Shown here in pieces: positions 1-7,633 of a stretch of DNA of 64,000 nucleotides. The DNA is from an uncultured Barnesiella sp. (GTDB lineage Bacteria > Bacteroidota > Bacteroidia > Bacteroidales > Barnesiellaceae_A), in NCBI GenBank assembly GCA_944321085.1, contig CALUJY010000012.1:1-64000 (forward strand), written 5' to 3'. The notes beneath the pieces are model-generated. The model had not been told where the DNA came from and made no database searches. It was given only the letters and a program-made list of their open reading frames with translations. Within the stretch, counting starts at the first letter, position 1. Every line of letters begins with the position of its first letter. Both the position numbers and the translations under genes were made by a program.

Positions 1-21
1 ATCAAGGCATTATTGAGCGTT

Positions 22-84
22 ATCCTGAATTTTGTCAACTAGGATATTTTTCTACTATTTTCATCCTGAATTTTGTCAACTAGG
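22..84. repeat. 22-bp direct repeat, two copies 41 bp apart
   Basis: The sequence ATCCTGAATTTTGTCAACTA plus GG occurs at 22-43 and again, identically, at 63-84, with 19 bp between the copies. Nothing like it was noticed elsewhere in the window. Repeated sites near an end are known from IS21-type insertion sequences, so this could be the outer end of an element lying to the left of position 1. No transposase is visible, so that reading is inference. Confidence 0.8.
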
Positions 85-587
85 CCTAAAAGACGGAGAT
101 ACAGTGGAATAAAACCTCCTCACCATGTAAGCATATCACTTTACTGAAATTTACTAATATGACATTGCTTTTACCAGTAAATATACGATTTATAAATATC
201 TGTGTATATTAAAATCTTACATTGTCATATTACCAACATATCGCCTCATAGGTACATCACAAACAAAAGCTACCAATATAATCTTATAATACATTTTGAA
301 CTCTATTCATTACATTTAGCAAGCCATATACAACAAAATGAAATAACTATTATATTTGTACTTACTCATGCAAAAGTTTCAACAATATTCTATGGCATTT
401 ACTTTTGCATTAAAGAGACTAATAGAGTATCAAATATTGCAATATCAATATTTATAACAAATTCATAACATTCAAGAATTTATTGTTGCAAACAATTATA
501 TGAACTGTGCGTTTTTTATTGAGGCACAATTGCGCCTCTTCGCTATCTTTACATTGACAACCTTGCCGGTAATGCCGGCCAAATAAA
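85..587. other. AT-rich non-coding stretch
   Basis: About 500 bp without a credible gene. It is markedly richer in A and T than the coding regions that follow. An 88-codon reading frame at 202-468 has no recognisable domain and a composition (Ile, Tyr, His, Asn) that looks like translated AT-rich spacer. The only structured element seen is the palindrome at 521-538. Confidence 0.6.
521..538. promoter_or_regulatory. imperfect palindrome before the GNAT gene
   Basis: GAGGCACAATTGCGCCTC is an 18-bp palindrome with one mismatched pair. It sits 50 bp upstream of the acetyltransferase start and just upstream of TATCTTTA at 544-551, a one-off match to the Bacteroidetes -7 element TAnnTTTG. It would cover the -33 region, so an operator is possible. 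It is not followed by a T-run on either strand, so a terminator is less likely. Confidence 0.4.
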
Positions 588-860
588 ATGACCATGCAAG
601 CAGAAATTTTACACCACAAAGATGAATGCCGTTTTGAAACCGTTGTAGATGGCTACACAGCATACGTTGAATACGTCATAGCCGATAATACGATAGATAT
701 TATACACACCAAAGTGCCTCGCGAAATTGGTGGCAGAGGTATTGCAGCCGCTCTTGTAAAAGCCACATATGAATATGGCGACCTGAACGGATGGTCACGC
801 AAAGCTACTTGTCCGTATGCCGCAGCATGGCTCAAACGACAAAACGAGACAACCGGATAG
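588..860 (+). CDS. small GNAT-like N-acetyltransferase
   Basis: 90 aa. The protein matches the short GCN5-related acetyltransferase family of about 80-95 residues (the Acetyltransf_CG/YidJ-like type). It has a beta-rich N-terminal half, then IIHTKVPREIGGRGIAAALV, where the RGIAAAL segment is the acetyl-CoA pyrophosphate-binding loop, and a final CPYAAAWLKR segment typical of the family. Substrate unknown. The start at 588 lacks a Shine-Dalgarno sequence, which is usual here; Met3 is an alternative. It is a lone gene between an AT-rich region and a long spacer. Family assignment is strong; the biological role is not known. Confidence 0.85.
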   Translation: MTMQAEILHHKDECRFETVVDGYTAYVEYVIADNTIDIIHTKVPREIGGRGIAAALVKATYEYGDLNGWSRKATCPYAAAWLKRQNETTG

Positions 861-1356
861 GTCGTATCGTTATCAAGCGGTATAAAGGCTATAAGAAACG
901 CACAGCGATACAGAGCAGAAACAACAGCTATTTCTTTAATGCCAATGACAATAAGAGACATTCGTTACCACATAAGGGAGGAATATATCTCACCATAAAT
1001 CGATAATCAGTAATATACGAGTTCCTTCTAAGCGCTGTTTTGCACATTACGATATATATCATTCAATACAAATTGAGTGAAATACATGCCCCTATGCTTT
1101 ACAGTCCTAAATTTTTCCTATATTTGTAAAATATAGGGGCGGTTCGGCTGACTCAAACTTGAAAACTTCGTTTTCGCTTGCCTCAGCTTTCACCTTTCAC
1201 TATATTTATATGGCAGTCAGTTCCTTATATAGAAACAGATATAAAATCTCTTTTTACCGGGTTGATTAACGCGATAACAGCATGGACATTCAGTTGAAAA
1301 TTTCGAAATCAGTTTCTATGTAGGTATCATTTATTAATTAAAGGAAATAAGAATAT
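861..1356. other. long intergenic region / possible 5' leader
   Basis: 496 bp without a gene. It contains TATATTTG at 1119-1126, a good -7 element on the plus strand, and a small hairpin GAAAAC-TTC-GTTTTC at 1161-1175. A 12-bp inverted repeat (1229-1240 with 1308-1319, 11 of 12 positions complementary) is separated by 67 bp. If transcription starts near 1133, the zinc-ribbon gene would have a leader of about 225 nt. Reading frames at 653-961 (minus) and 791-1006 (plus) look like shadows. Confidence 0.45.
1119..1126 (+). promoter_or_regulatory. promoter -7 element TATATTTG
   Basis: Matches the Bacteroidetes housekeeping -7 consensus TAnnTTTG. It is the best candidate for transcription of the zinc-ribbon gene at 1357. 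No convincing -33 TTTG was found at the right distance. Confidence 0.4.
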
Positions 1357-1614
1357 ATGGGATTTCTTAGAGACATTATTTTAGGCTCTCAGTGTTTATA
1401 TTGCGGGGAACGTACACTGCAAGATGAGCCCAACGAAAGAAATTTCCCCTTCCAAATAAAATATTGCAAATCTTGCGGACGCTACCAAATTCTCAGTAAT
1501 AGACCCCGTTGCAAGTATTGCGGTACTTCACAGTCACAATTTATTAAAGACGAAGAAGGTGTACTGCGTCCGAGGTGTCCCCTTTGCGGATATACATGGG
1601 ATGAAGATAAATAA
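1357..1614 (+). CDS. double zinc-ribbon small protein
   Basis: 85 aa with four CxxC knuckles: CLYC (res 14-17), CKSC (36-39), CKYC (51-54) and CPLC (74-77), so two four-cysteine zinc ribbons are likely. The protein is otherwise short and polar with no catalytic motif. Zinc ribbons of this kind bind nucleic acid or proteins; no partner is visible from context. The start at 1357 is preceded by an A-rich stretch (AAAGGAAATAAG), common for translation starts in this phylum. A strong terminator follows at 1842-1879. No named family recognised. Confidence 0.75.
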   Translation: MGFLRDIILGSQCLYCGERTLQDEPNERNFPFQIKYCKSCGRYQILSNRPRCKYCGTSQSQFIKDEEGVLRPRCPLCGYTWDEDK

Positions 1615-1841
1615 GGCACATTTTCATACAGACACAAAACACCCCCGATATACAATGAGAAGAAACTATCTTTGTAAATACAAGTTTGTCTATACAAAGA
1701 TTATGGAATATGTCGTGCTACTAACAGTGCCCTGTGGTTAAGATAAAACCAATGTGCCATATCAGTCGCCGGTAAGATTCGGATGCTTTAACATTACATG
1801 GTATTCGTTCCCTTAGCAGAGCAATCAGGTCATAACACATA

Positions 1842-1879
1842 AACCTCAGATTATTATAAAAAATAATCTGAGGTTTTTT
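1842..1879 (+). terminator. rho-independent terminator
   Basis: Perfect 14-bp stem, AACCTCAGATTATT (1842-1855) with AATAATCTGAGGTT (1862-1875), 6-nt loop, then a run of T. It lies between the convergent zinc-ribbon gene and the 223-aa gene; the T-run favours termination of plus-strand transcripts. Confidence 0.9.
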
Positions 1880-1969
1880 CGCAATAAGCCCGGTTTAGTA
1901 ATGGTACAAGTTCGGCATATCATATCGGCCTCCACTTTCTTTTGGAACGAGAGTAATATGCCTGCCACA

Positions 1970-2641
1970 TCAGTCAAATATCACTCCCGGATTCATAACG
2001 GCAGGGCTACGCCACTCTATACCATAATATTTAGACAAAACATTCTCCTTTGTATTCCAGTATGAGAAACAGAATCCCATACCGCGAGGTTCGTCCGACA
2101 AAAGCTCATCGACTTTCTTTTCGGCTTCATCGATGACACGTTCATATTCGGCACTCCACTCTATCGGGTCGTGCTTCAAATATCCACTCTGCTCGATACT
2201 TTCAAAATCGCCCTTGTCGGCATATTCTATGTTTCTGGCATAGAGGGCTATTTCTCTCATAACATGTTCGCAAATGCTCATATCATGCCCGGTTTGTGCC
2301 TCGATACGTCGCAATACCATAAGCTCGAACTTCAATAATTTCAGTTTCAGTCTGGGTCGTTCGAAAATCATATCTATCATTTTCGACATAGACGAGTAAA
2401 TATCTCTGAGCATGAGGTCGTAACCTTCGAGGTATGTTGCAATATCGAGAAATTCTTCGGCCAGCGAAGAGTTCTCCCATTCACGGGTCTGTTCTCTCAA
2501 ATTCTCCTCAACCACAAGTACGTCGTAACGACATACTTTCCAATAAGCATCAATAGTAGACACATATCCATCTCGTTTGAGGCCTTTTACCGCTTCACGT
2601 GCTTTTTCAAGTTCTTCTCTGTAATTGATTGTTGTTTCCAT
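1970..2641 (-). CDS. uncharacterised 223-aa helical protein
   Basis: 223 aa, not recognised. It is charged and mostly predicted helical: many Glu, Lys, Arg and Leu in heptad-like spacing (EELEKAREAVKGLKRDG at the start; RLKLKLLKFELMVLRRIEAQ near the middle). There is no signal peptide and no membrane segment, so it is probably cytoplasmic. The C-terminal 40 residues are more aromatic (FCFSYWNTKENVLSKYYGIEW), suggesting a small folded cap. The Met start at 2641 fits the abrupt onset of coding composition. Neighbours (97-aa gene upstream on the same strand, convergent zinc ribbon) give no functional hint. Confidence 0.65.
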   Translation of the reverse strand: METTINYREELEKAREAVKGLKRDGYVSTIDAYWKVCRYDVLVVEENLREQTREWENSSLAEEFLDIATYLEGYDLMLRDIYSSMSKMIDMIFERPRLKLKLLKFELMVLRRIEAQTGHDMSICEHVMREIALYARNIEYADKGDFESIEQSGYLKHDPIEWSAEYERVIDEAEKKVDELLSDEPRGMGFCFSYWNTKENVLSKYYGIEWRSPAVMNPGVIFD

Positions 2642-2839
2642 AATCTTTTAAGATATAATATACTCGACAAAATATCTTTTATTCCACAATAGACTGTTTT
2701 TCAGGTTGTACCGATCGCACACACGGGATTCTGTCAGACATTAAATTTGTCAGTGCTGCGCCCTATTCGCACACACCCTATTCCAATGAAAGCCACTAAA
2801 ACAACTTCATAGCATAACACCAAGTATCTAACCGGGTAA

Positions 2840-3133
2840 TCATTCATCTATAATTTCAAATGTGTACCACCAGCTATAGCTGCCACTTAATGAGTATGCA
2901 CTCGTGCGTAGCACTTTACCTTCGTTGACAGTATATATGGTATCTATTTTCACAATTACTCCTGTCGGGGTTTTCTGCTTGAATTTCACTACATTTGACA
3001 TGACCGAATATAACTCCTGACCGGGAACGAGTTTGTCTATCTCAAATATACGCACTTTGTCAGATGAATATACCTTATTCGTAACTTCACACTCACTACG
3101 GTCGAAATAGGTTAACTTTAATTTTTTTGCCAT
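2840..3133 (-). CDS. uncharacterised 97-aa protein
   Basis: 97 aa, not recognised. It starts MAKKLKLTYFDRSECEV and has alternating hydrophobic and polar stretches consistent with a small beta-rich domain ending in SYSWWYTFEIIDE. There is no signal peptide or membrane segment. A CAAATATA element at 3223-3230 (TATATTTG on the minus strand) lies about 90 bp upstream and could be its promoter. It is followed on the same strand, after about 200 bp, by the 223-aa unknown; the gap is long for a shared operon. Confidence 0.6.
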   Translation of the reverse strand: MAKKLKLTYFDRSECEVTNKVYSSDKVRIFEIDKLVPGQELYSVMSNVVKFKQKTPTGVIVKIDTIYTVNEGKVLRTSAYSLSGSYSWWYTFEIIDE

Positions 3134-3530
3134 AAAACTTATAATTTAGAATTTGTGCCAACTTCGTAATATTTATTGCATGGCTCTAGTTATTTAGCCA
3201 ATCGGTCAGAAACTGATAAAGACAAATATAGTAATTTATTTCAAAAAACCATACAATTCGAAGTAAGAAACTGCAAAACAAGTCGACTTAATCTATATTT
3301 TCATAACAAAAACTCATTCCATACACAGGCTTTGATATAAAAATCACGCATCAGGCACCATACTTTGCAAATATAGATGGTACGTATTTGACGGTTTCTA
3401 TCGGTAGAAAAACATATTCGTAAGTATCTTCTTTAATAAGCTCTACATTCTTGCGTGAGAGCGATATATAAATTAAAAGAGGATTGCCGATTTCTCGGCA
3501 ATCCTCTTTTAGTTTATCGGTCTGAAAAAA
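3134..3530. other. intergenic region with minus-strand promoter candidates
   Basis: About 400 bp. It contains two minus-strand -7 elements TATATTTG (CAAATATA at 3223-3230 and 3368-3375 on the plus strand) that could serve the 97-aa gene, and the terminator at 3475-3510. No reading frame in it looks coding. Confidence 0.5.
3475..3510 (-). terminator. terminator of the gyrA-TPR unit
   Basis: Perfect 16-bp stem: AAAAGAGGATTGCCGA (3475-3490) pairs with TCGGCAATCCTCTTTT (3495-3510) around a 4-nt loop. It lies 21 bp past the stop of the TPR gene. On the minus strand the stem ends in TTTTAATTT. Confidence 0.9.
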
Positions 3531-4805
3531 TCAATATCCCATTTCGGTCTCGATTTTCGTAAGGTTTGCAGCATCGTTGAGGTTATAATAGATACCGCGT
3601 AACGCTACCATATACTCACGCTCGTTGGGATCGAGGCTGTGTGCTTTCTCGTAGTACGGAAGAGCCTTGCGATAGAGAGGCAAAACCTCAGCTTCTCGAG
3701 CCTTGTTGAAGTCAACAGTATTGACGATAGACTCGCTCAATCTGTTGTTCTTCTCGATAGCGCTATTGAAATACATACGTCCTAAGTTGCCCAATGCAGC
3801 AGCAAAGTCGGCACGTAACTCGATAGCTTTCTCGAAACATTTGATAGCCTCGTCGATGTTGCCTTCTGTCTCATAGAGCTGACCTTTTACATTCCACAAC
3901 TCAGGATTTTCGGGATCGTTGGCAATGATAGCCTCTATCGTACCGAGAGCCTTTTCATATTGATTGGTAAAGATATAGAGGTTCACCAAACGCAAGCTGT
4001 AAAAAGTCTCTTTTTGTTGCGAAGTAGTGCCATCTGCATTTTCTACCTCTATCATTTCATTTTTGAAGAGTTCGTTACCTTCTTGCAAGGTAGCTATAAG
4101 GTTAGCGGTATCTTTGGTTATCTCATACTCGCTTACCAAATACTTGTACACATCGTTTTGCGAATAGCCGTTACCCTTTGCTCTGTTGAGGGCTTCGATT
4201 GCCATTTTGTGGTCGCCGGTTTGGATGGCAGCCAATGCACTGTTGAACTCCAACATAGCATATATCGAGTCGGCAGGCATCTTATCGGCTTCGGTAGCCA
4301 TGAACGGCAATTCACGAATTTGCAAGAAGATGTTCCAAATATCGTAGGCTTTCTTATACTCTTTTTGATTGAAATAGTACACGCCGCCTTGTATATAACC
4401 GTCGGAGTTCAAGAGCAGGTCTTTACGTATGTTTTTAAGGTGTTTGGGTTTTACTTTGCCTTTTTTATCGGGCAAGGTATCGAGGGCTACTGCTTCGAGA
4501 TAGTATTTGTACCCGTTGGTAAGGGCACTGTACATCTCTTTTTCTTTGGCGCTCAACCCCAATTGCAATTGGCTGTTTTCTTTGTCAAAGAAGCGTTGCT
4601 CTATGTTACCGGCAACATACCACGTTTTAGCATCCGACATAGTCTCTTCGTTTGCAAGAGCTTCCTGAATGTCGGCACGAGCCTGTTTGAAATTAGGCTC
4701 TTCCATTTTGGCTTGGCTCCATGCCTTGTTTACAAGGCTTTTTTGTGCAAAAGCCGTAGAGAAAGCAAGGAGGAACAGCGAAGCTGTCAACAATGTTTTT
4801 CTCAT
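3531..4805 (-). CDS. periplasmic TPR-repeat protein
   Basis: 424 aa with a clear signal peptide (MRKTLLTASLFLLAFSTAFA, cleavage before QKS), so exported to the periplasm or outer membrane face. The mature part is helical with several tetratricopeptide-like units, clearest at about residues 295-330 (EAIIANDPENPELWNVKGQLYETEG and the following NIDEAIKCFEKAIEL) and near the C-terminus (YEKAHSLDPNEREYMVALRG). TPRs mediate protein-protein contacts; the partner is unknown. It lies 43 bp downstream of gyrA on the same strand and shares a terminator with it, a neighbourhood I recall from other Bacteroidales, but no functional link to gyrase is implied. Confidence 0.85.
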   Translation of the reverse strand: MRKTLLTASLFLLAFSTAFAQKSLVNKAWSQAKMEEPNFKQARADIQEALANEETMSDAKTWYVAGNIEQRFFDKENSQLQLGLSAKEKEMYSALTNGYKYYLEAVALDTLPDKKGKVKPKHLKNIRKDLLLNSDGYIQGGVYYFNQKEYKKAYDIWNIFLQIRELPFMATEADKMPADSIYAMLEFNSALAAIQTGDHKMAIEALNRAKGNGYSQNDVYKYLVSEYEITKDTANLIATLQEGNELFKNEMIEVENADGTTSQQKETFYSLRLVNLYIFTNQYEKALGTIEAIIANDPENPELWNVKGQLYETEGNIDEAIKCFEKAIELRADFAAALGNLGRMYFNSAIEKNNRLSESIVNTVDFNKAREAEVLPLYRKALPYYEKAHSLDPNEREYMVALRGIYYNLNDAANLTKIETEMGY

Positions 4806-4848
4806 AACCTGTAAATTTAGAGTGTTTATAATTTTATTTAATGTTTCA

Positions 4849-7341
4849 TTATTCGGCTACTTCGGGGTCTTCGCAGATGATTTGGTCGTCGTCGGTCGTA
4901 TCGGAGAGTACCTTGCATACCGATGCTATCTCGTCGTTGCGTTTTTCAAGATTGATGAGCTTAACACCTTGCGTAGCGCGTCCCATCACCCTTACGTCCG
5001 ACACTTTCATGCGTAATGTGATACCCGATTTATTGATAATCACCAAGTCGTTGTTGTCGGTTACGTTCTTTATAGCCACCAATTTACCGGTCTTTTCGGT
5101 AATATTCATGGTCTTCACGCCTTTTCCTCCACGATTGGTTATGCGATAATCGTCAGCAATGGAACGTTTTCCGTATCCTTGTTCCGAAACGACCATAATG
5201 GTATCTTCTTTCAAGTTGTTGACGATAATCATACCGACAACTGCATCGTCGCCGCCGTCGAGTGTCATACCGCGCACACCTGTCGATATACGTCCCATCT
5301 CACGTACAGTGCTTTCGTGGAACTGTATAGCCCGACCGTTACGGTTGGCCATTACGATATGACCATTACCATCGGTAAGACGTACTTGTATGACTTGGTC
5401 GCCCTCGACAATATTGATAGCGTTAACACCATTTTGTCGCGGACGCGAATAAGCATCGAGACGTGTTTTCTTTATCGTACCGTTACGTGTACAGAATACG
5501 AGATAATGCGTGGTGTTGTACTCGGGATTCTGCAACTGTTTCACACGGATAAATGCATTCACCTTGTCGTCGGGCTCTATATTGAGCAGGTTTTGTATGG
5601 CACGACCCTTCGAGTTCTTGGCGCCCTCGGGTATCTCATATACTTTGAGCCAATAGCAACGGCCTTTTTGTGTGAAGAAGAGCATGTAATTGTGCATCGA
5701 AGCCGGATAGATATACTCTATGAAGTCTTCTTCGCGCGTATCGCTTCCCTTGGCACCCACGCCGCCACGATTTTGGGCATGGAACTCGGTGAGAGGCGTA
5801 CGCTTGATATAACCGAGATGCGATATGGTGATAATCATTTCGTCGTCGGAATAGAAGTCTTCGGCATTGAAGTCCTCTCCTACATATACTATATCGGTGC
5901 GACGCTCGTCACCATATTTGTCGCGCACTTCTATGAGCTCGTCTTTGATGACTTGCATACACACGTCGTGGTTTTCCAATATCTCTTTGAAACGACGTAT
6001 CATATCCTCTACCTGACGATACTCGGCATGGAGTTTGTCTTGTTCGAGACCGGTAAGCTGACGCAAACGCATCTCTACGATGGCATTGGCTTGACGGTCG
6101 GTAAGTGCAAAACGCTCCATCAACCGGCCGCGTGCTTCCTCGCCGCTTTGCGACGAACGGATAATGGCTATCACCTCGTCGATATTGTCGCTGGCTATTA
6201 TCAAACCTTCGAGTATATGGGCTCGTTCTTCGGCCTTTTCCAAATCGAACTTGGTACGACGGATGACCACTTCGTGACGGTGCTCGATAAAGGCTTCGAG
6301 AAGCTGTTTCAGGTTGAGCAACTTAGGCCGTCCGTTTACTAGGGCGATATTGTTGACACTGAAAGACGATTGCATGGCCGTCATCTTGTAGAGCTTGTTC
6401 AGCACTACATTGGCATTGGCATCACGCTTGATGTCTATAACGATGCGCATACCGTTGCGGTCGCTCTCATCGTTGATATTAGAGATACCTTCAAGGCGTT
6501 TTTCCTCTACGAGGTCGGCAATACCCTTGATAAGCTCGGCTTTGTTTACACCGTAAGGTATCTCGTGTACAATAATAGACTCTTTGTTCCCGTCGCTCTC
6601 TATCTCGGCCTTGGCACGCACTACAACACGTCCCCTACCCGTCTCGAAAGCCTCTTTTACACCGGCATATCCGTATATGGTAGCACCTGTGGGGAAATCG
6701 GGAGCTTTCACATATTGCATGAGCTCGTTTACCGTGAGCTCGCTGTTGTCAATCAGGGCAACAGAGGCATTGATACACTCTGTAAGGTTGTGAGGCGGCA
6801 TGTTGGTAGCCATACCTACGGCAATACCCGATGCACCGTTTATGAGCAATTGCGGTATGCGGGTGGGCAGCACGACAGGCTCTTCGAGCGTATTATCGAA
6901 GTTAGGAATGAAATCGACCGTACGCTTGTTTATATCGGCCAACATCTCCTCGGCGATGCGAGAGAGACGAGCCTCGGTATAACGCATGGCAGCAGGCGAG
7001 TCGCCATCGACCGAACCGAAGTTGCCGTGACCATCGACCAGACAGTAACGCAACGACCAATCTTGTGCCATACGCGCCAATGCCAAATATACCGATGAAT
7101 CGCCGTGAGGGTGATACTTACCGAGAACTTCACCGACAATACGGGCACATTTTTTATGAGGCTGATTATAGGTATTGTTGAGTCGTTCCATCCCATACAA
7201 AATGCGGCGGTGAACCGGTTTGAGACCATCACGCACATCGGGCAACGCACGCGCAACGATTACCGACATAGAATAGTCGATATAGGACGATTGCATCTCC
7301 TGCTCGATATTGACCTTTATAATTTTATCCTGATCTAACAT
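4849..7341 (-). CDS. gyrA: DNA gyrase subunit A
   Basis: 830 aa. Breakage-reunion subunit of the type IIA topoisomerase that introduces negative supercoils with GyrB. The N-terminal domain carries the [20 protein letters not shown] signature (31-50) and the active-site Tyr121 in AAMRYTE. A helical coiled-coil gate follows, and then a C-terminal beta-pinwheel with GyrA-box-like repeats such as [12 protein letters not shown]. It ends in an acidic tail. The quinolone pocket has Ser82 (E. coli Ser83) but Leu86 where E. coli has Asp87 ([17 protein letters not shown]). Length and start fit the family. It is divergent from clpC and leads the TPR gene. Confidence 0.98.
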   Translation of the reverse strand: MLDQDKIIKVNIEQEMQSSYIDYSMSVIVARALPDVRDGLKPVHRRILYGMERLNNTYNQPHKKCARIVGEVLGKYHPHGDSSVYLALARMAQDWSLRYCLVDGHGNFGSVDGDSPAAMRYTEARLSRIAEEMLADINKRTVDFIPNFDNTLEEPVVLPTRIPQLLINGASGIAVGMATNMPPHNLTECINASVALIDNSELTVNELMQYVKAPDFPTGATIYGYAGVKEAFETGRGRVVVRAKAEIESDGNKESIIVHEIPYGVNKAELIKGIADLVEEKRLEGISNINDESDRNGMRIVIDIKRDANANVVLNKLYKMTAMQSSFSVNNIALVNGRPKLLNLKQLLEAFIEHRHEVVIRRTKFDLEKAEERAHILEGLIIASDNIDEVIAIIRSSQSGEEARGRLMERFALTDRQANAIVEMRLRQLTGLEQDKLHAEYRQVEDMIRRFKEILENHDVCMQVIKDELIEVRDKYGDERRTDIVYVGEDFNAEDFYSDDEMIITISHLGYIKRTPLTEFHAQNRGGVGAKGSDTREEDFIEYIYPASMHNYMLFFTQKGRCYWLKVYEIPEGAKNSKGRAIQNLLNIEPDDKVNAFIRVKQLQNPEYNTTHYLVFCTRNGTIKKTRLDAYSRPRQNGVNAINIVEGDQVIQVRLTDGNGHIVMANRNGRAIQFHESTVREMGRISTGVRGMTLDGGDDAVVGMIIVNNLKEDTIMVVSEQGYGKRSIADDYRITNRGGKGVKTMNITEKTGKLVAIKNVTDNNDLVIINKSGITLRMKVSDVRVMGRATQGVKLINLEKRNDEIASVCKVLSDTTDDDQIICEDPEVAE

Positions 7342-7442
7342 GTTTTGTTTAAGTTTTACATTATAATTATAGCACTTGCGACACGCCCCAAAGAGATGAA
7401 GCCTCTACCAAAGAAAGGCAGGGCGCTTCTCGCAATAGCGTA

Positions 7443-7450
7443 CAAAGATA
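7443..7450 (-). promoter_or_regulatory. gyrA promoter -7 element
   Basis: CAAAGATA on the plus strand reads TATCTTTG on the minus strand, matching TAnnTTTG. It lies 102 bp upstream of the gyrA start. Confidence 0.6.
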
Positions 7451-7559
7451 ACCATTTTTCAGCCAATCGGCGACACCCGTTACCGTTTTTTATCACTCTA
7501 TTCGAAAAAAAACGGCACAATATTTGTTTATAAAGAGTAAAGAGCAAAATGATTATACA

Positions 7560-7588
7560 TTGAATTTCGGACAAAACCATTACCTTTG
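7560..7588 (+). promoter_or_regulatory. clpC promoter
   Basis: TTG at 7560-7562 and TACCTTTG at 7581-7588, separated by 18 bp, fit the Bacteroidetes -33/-7 layout. The clpC start is 46 bp downstream of the -7 element. No CIRCE or other heat-shock operator was seen between them. Confidence 0.7.
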
Positions 7589-7633
7589 TCTCGAAGAGAA
7601 CACAGAGAAGATTTTTAAGGAAAAACAGATTGT

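Noticed and set aside
202..468. 88-codon reading frame in the AT-rich edge
   Set aside because: No domain, a composition expected from translated AT-rich spacer, and no promoter or start context.
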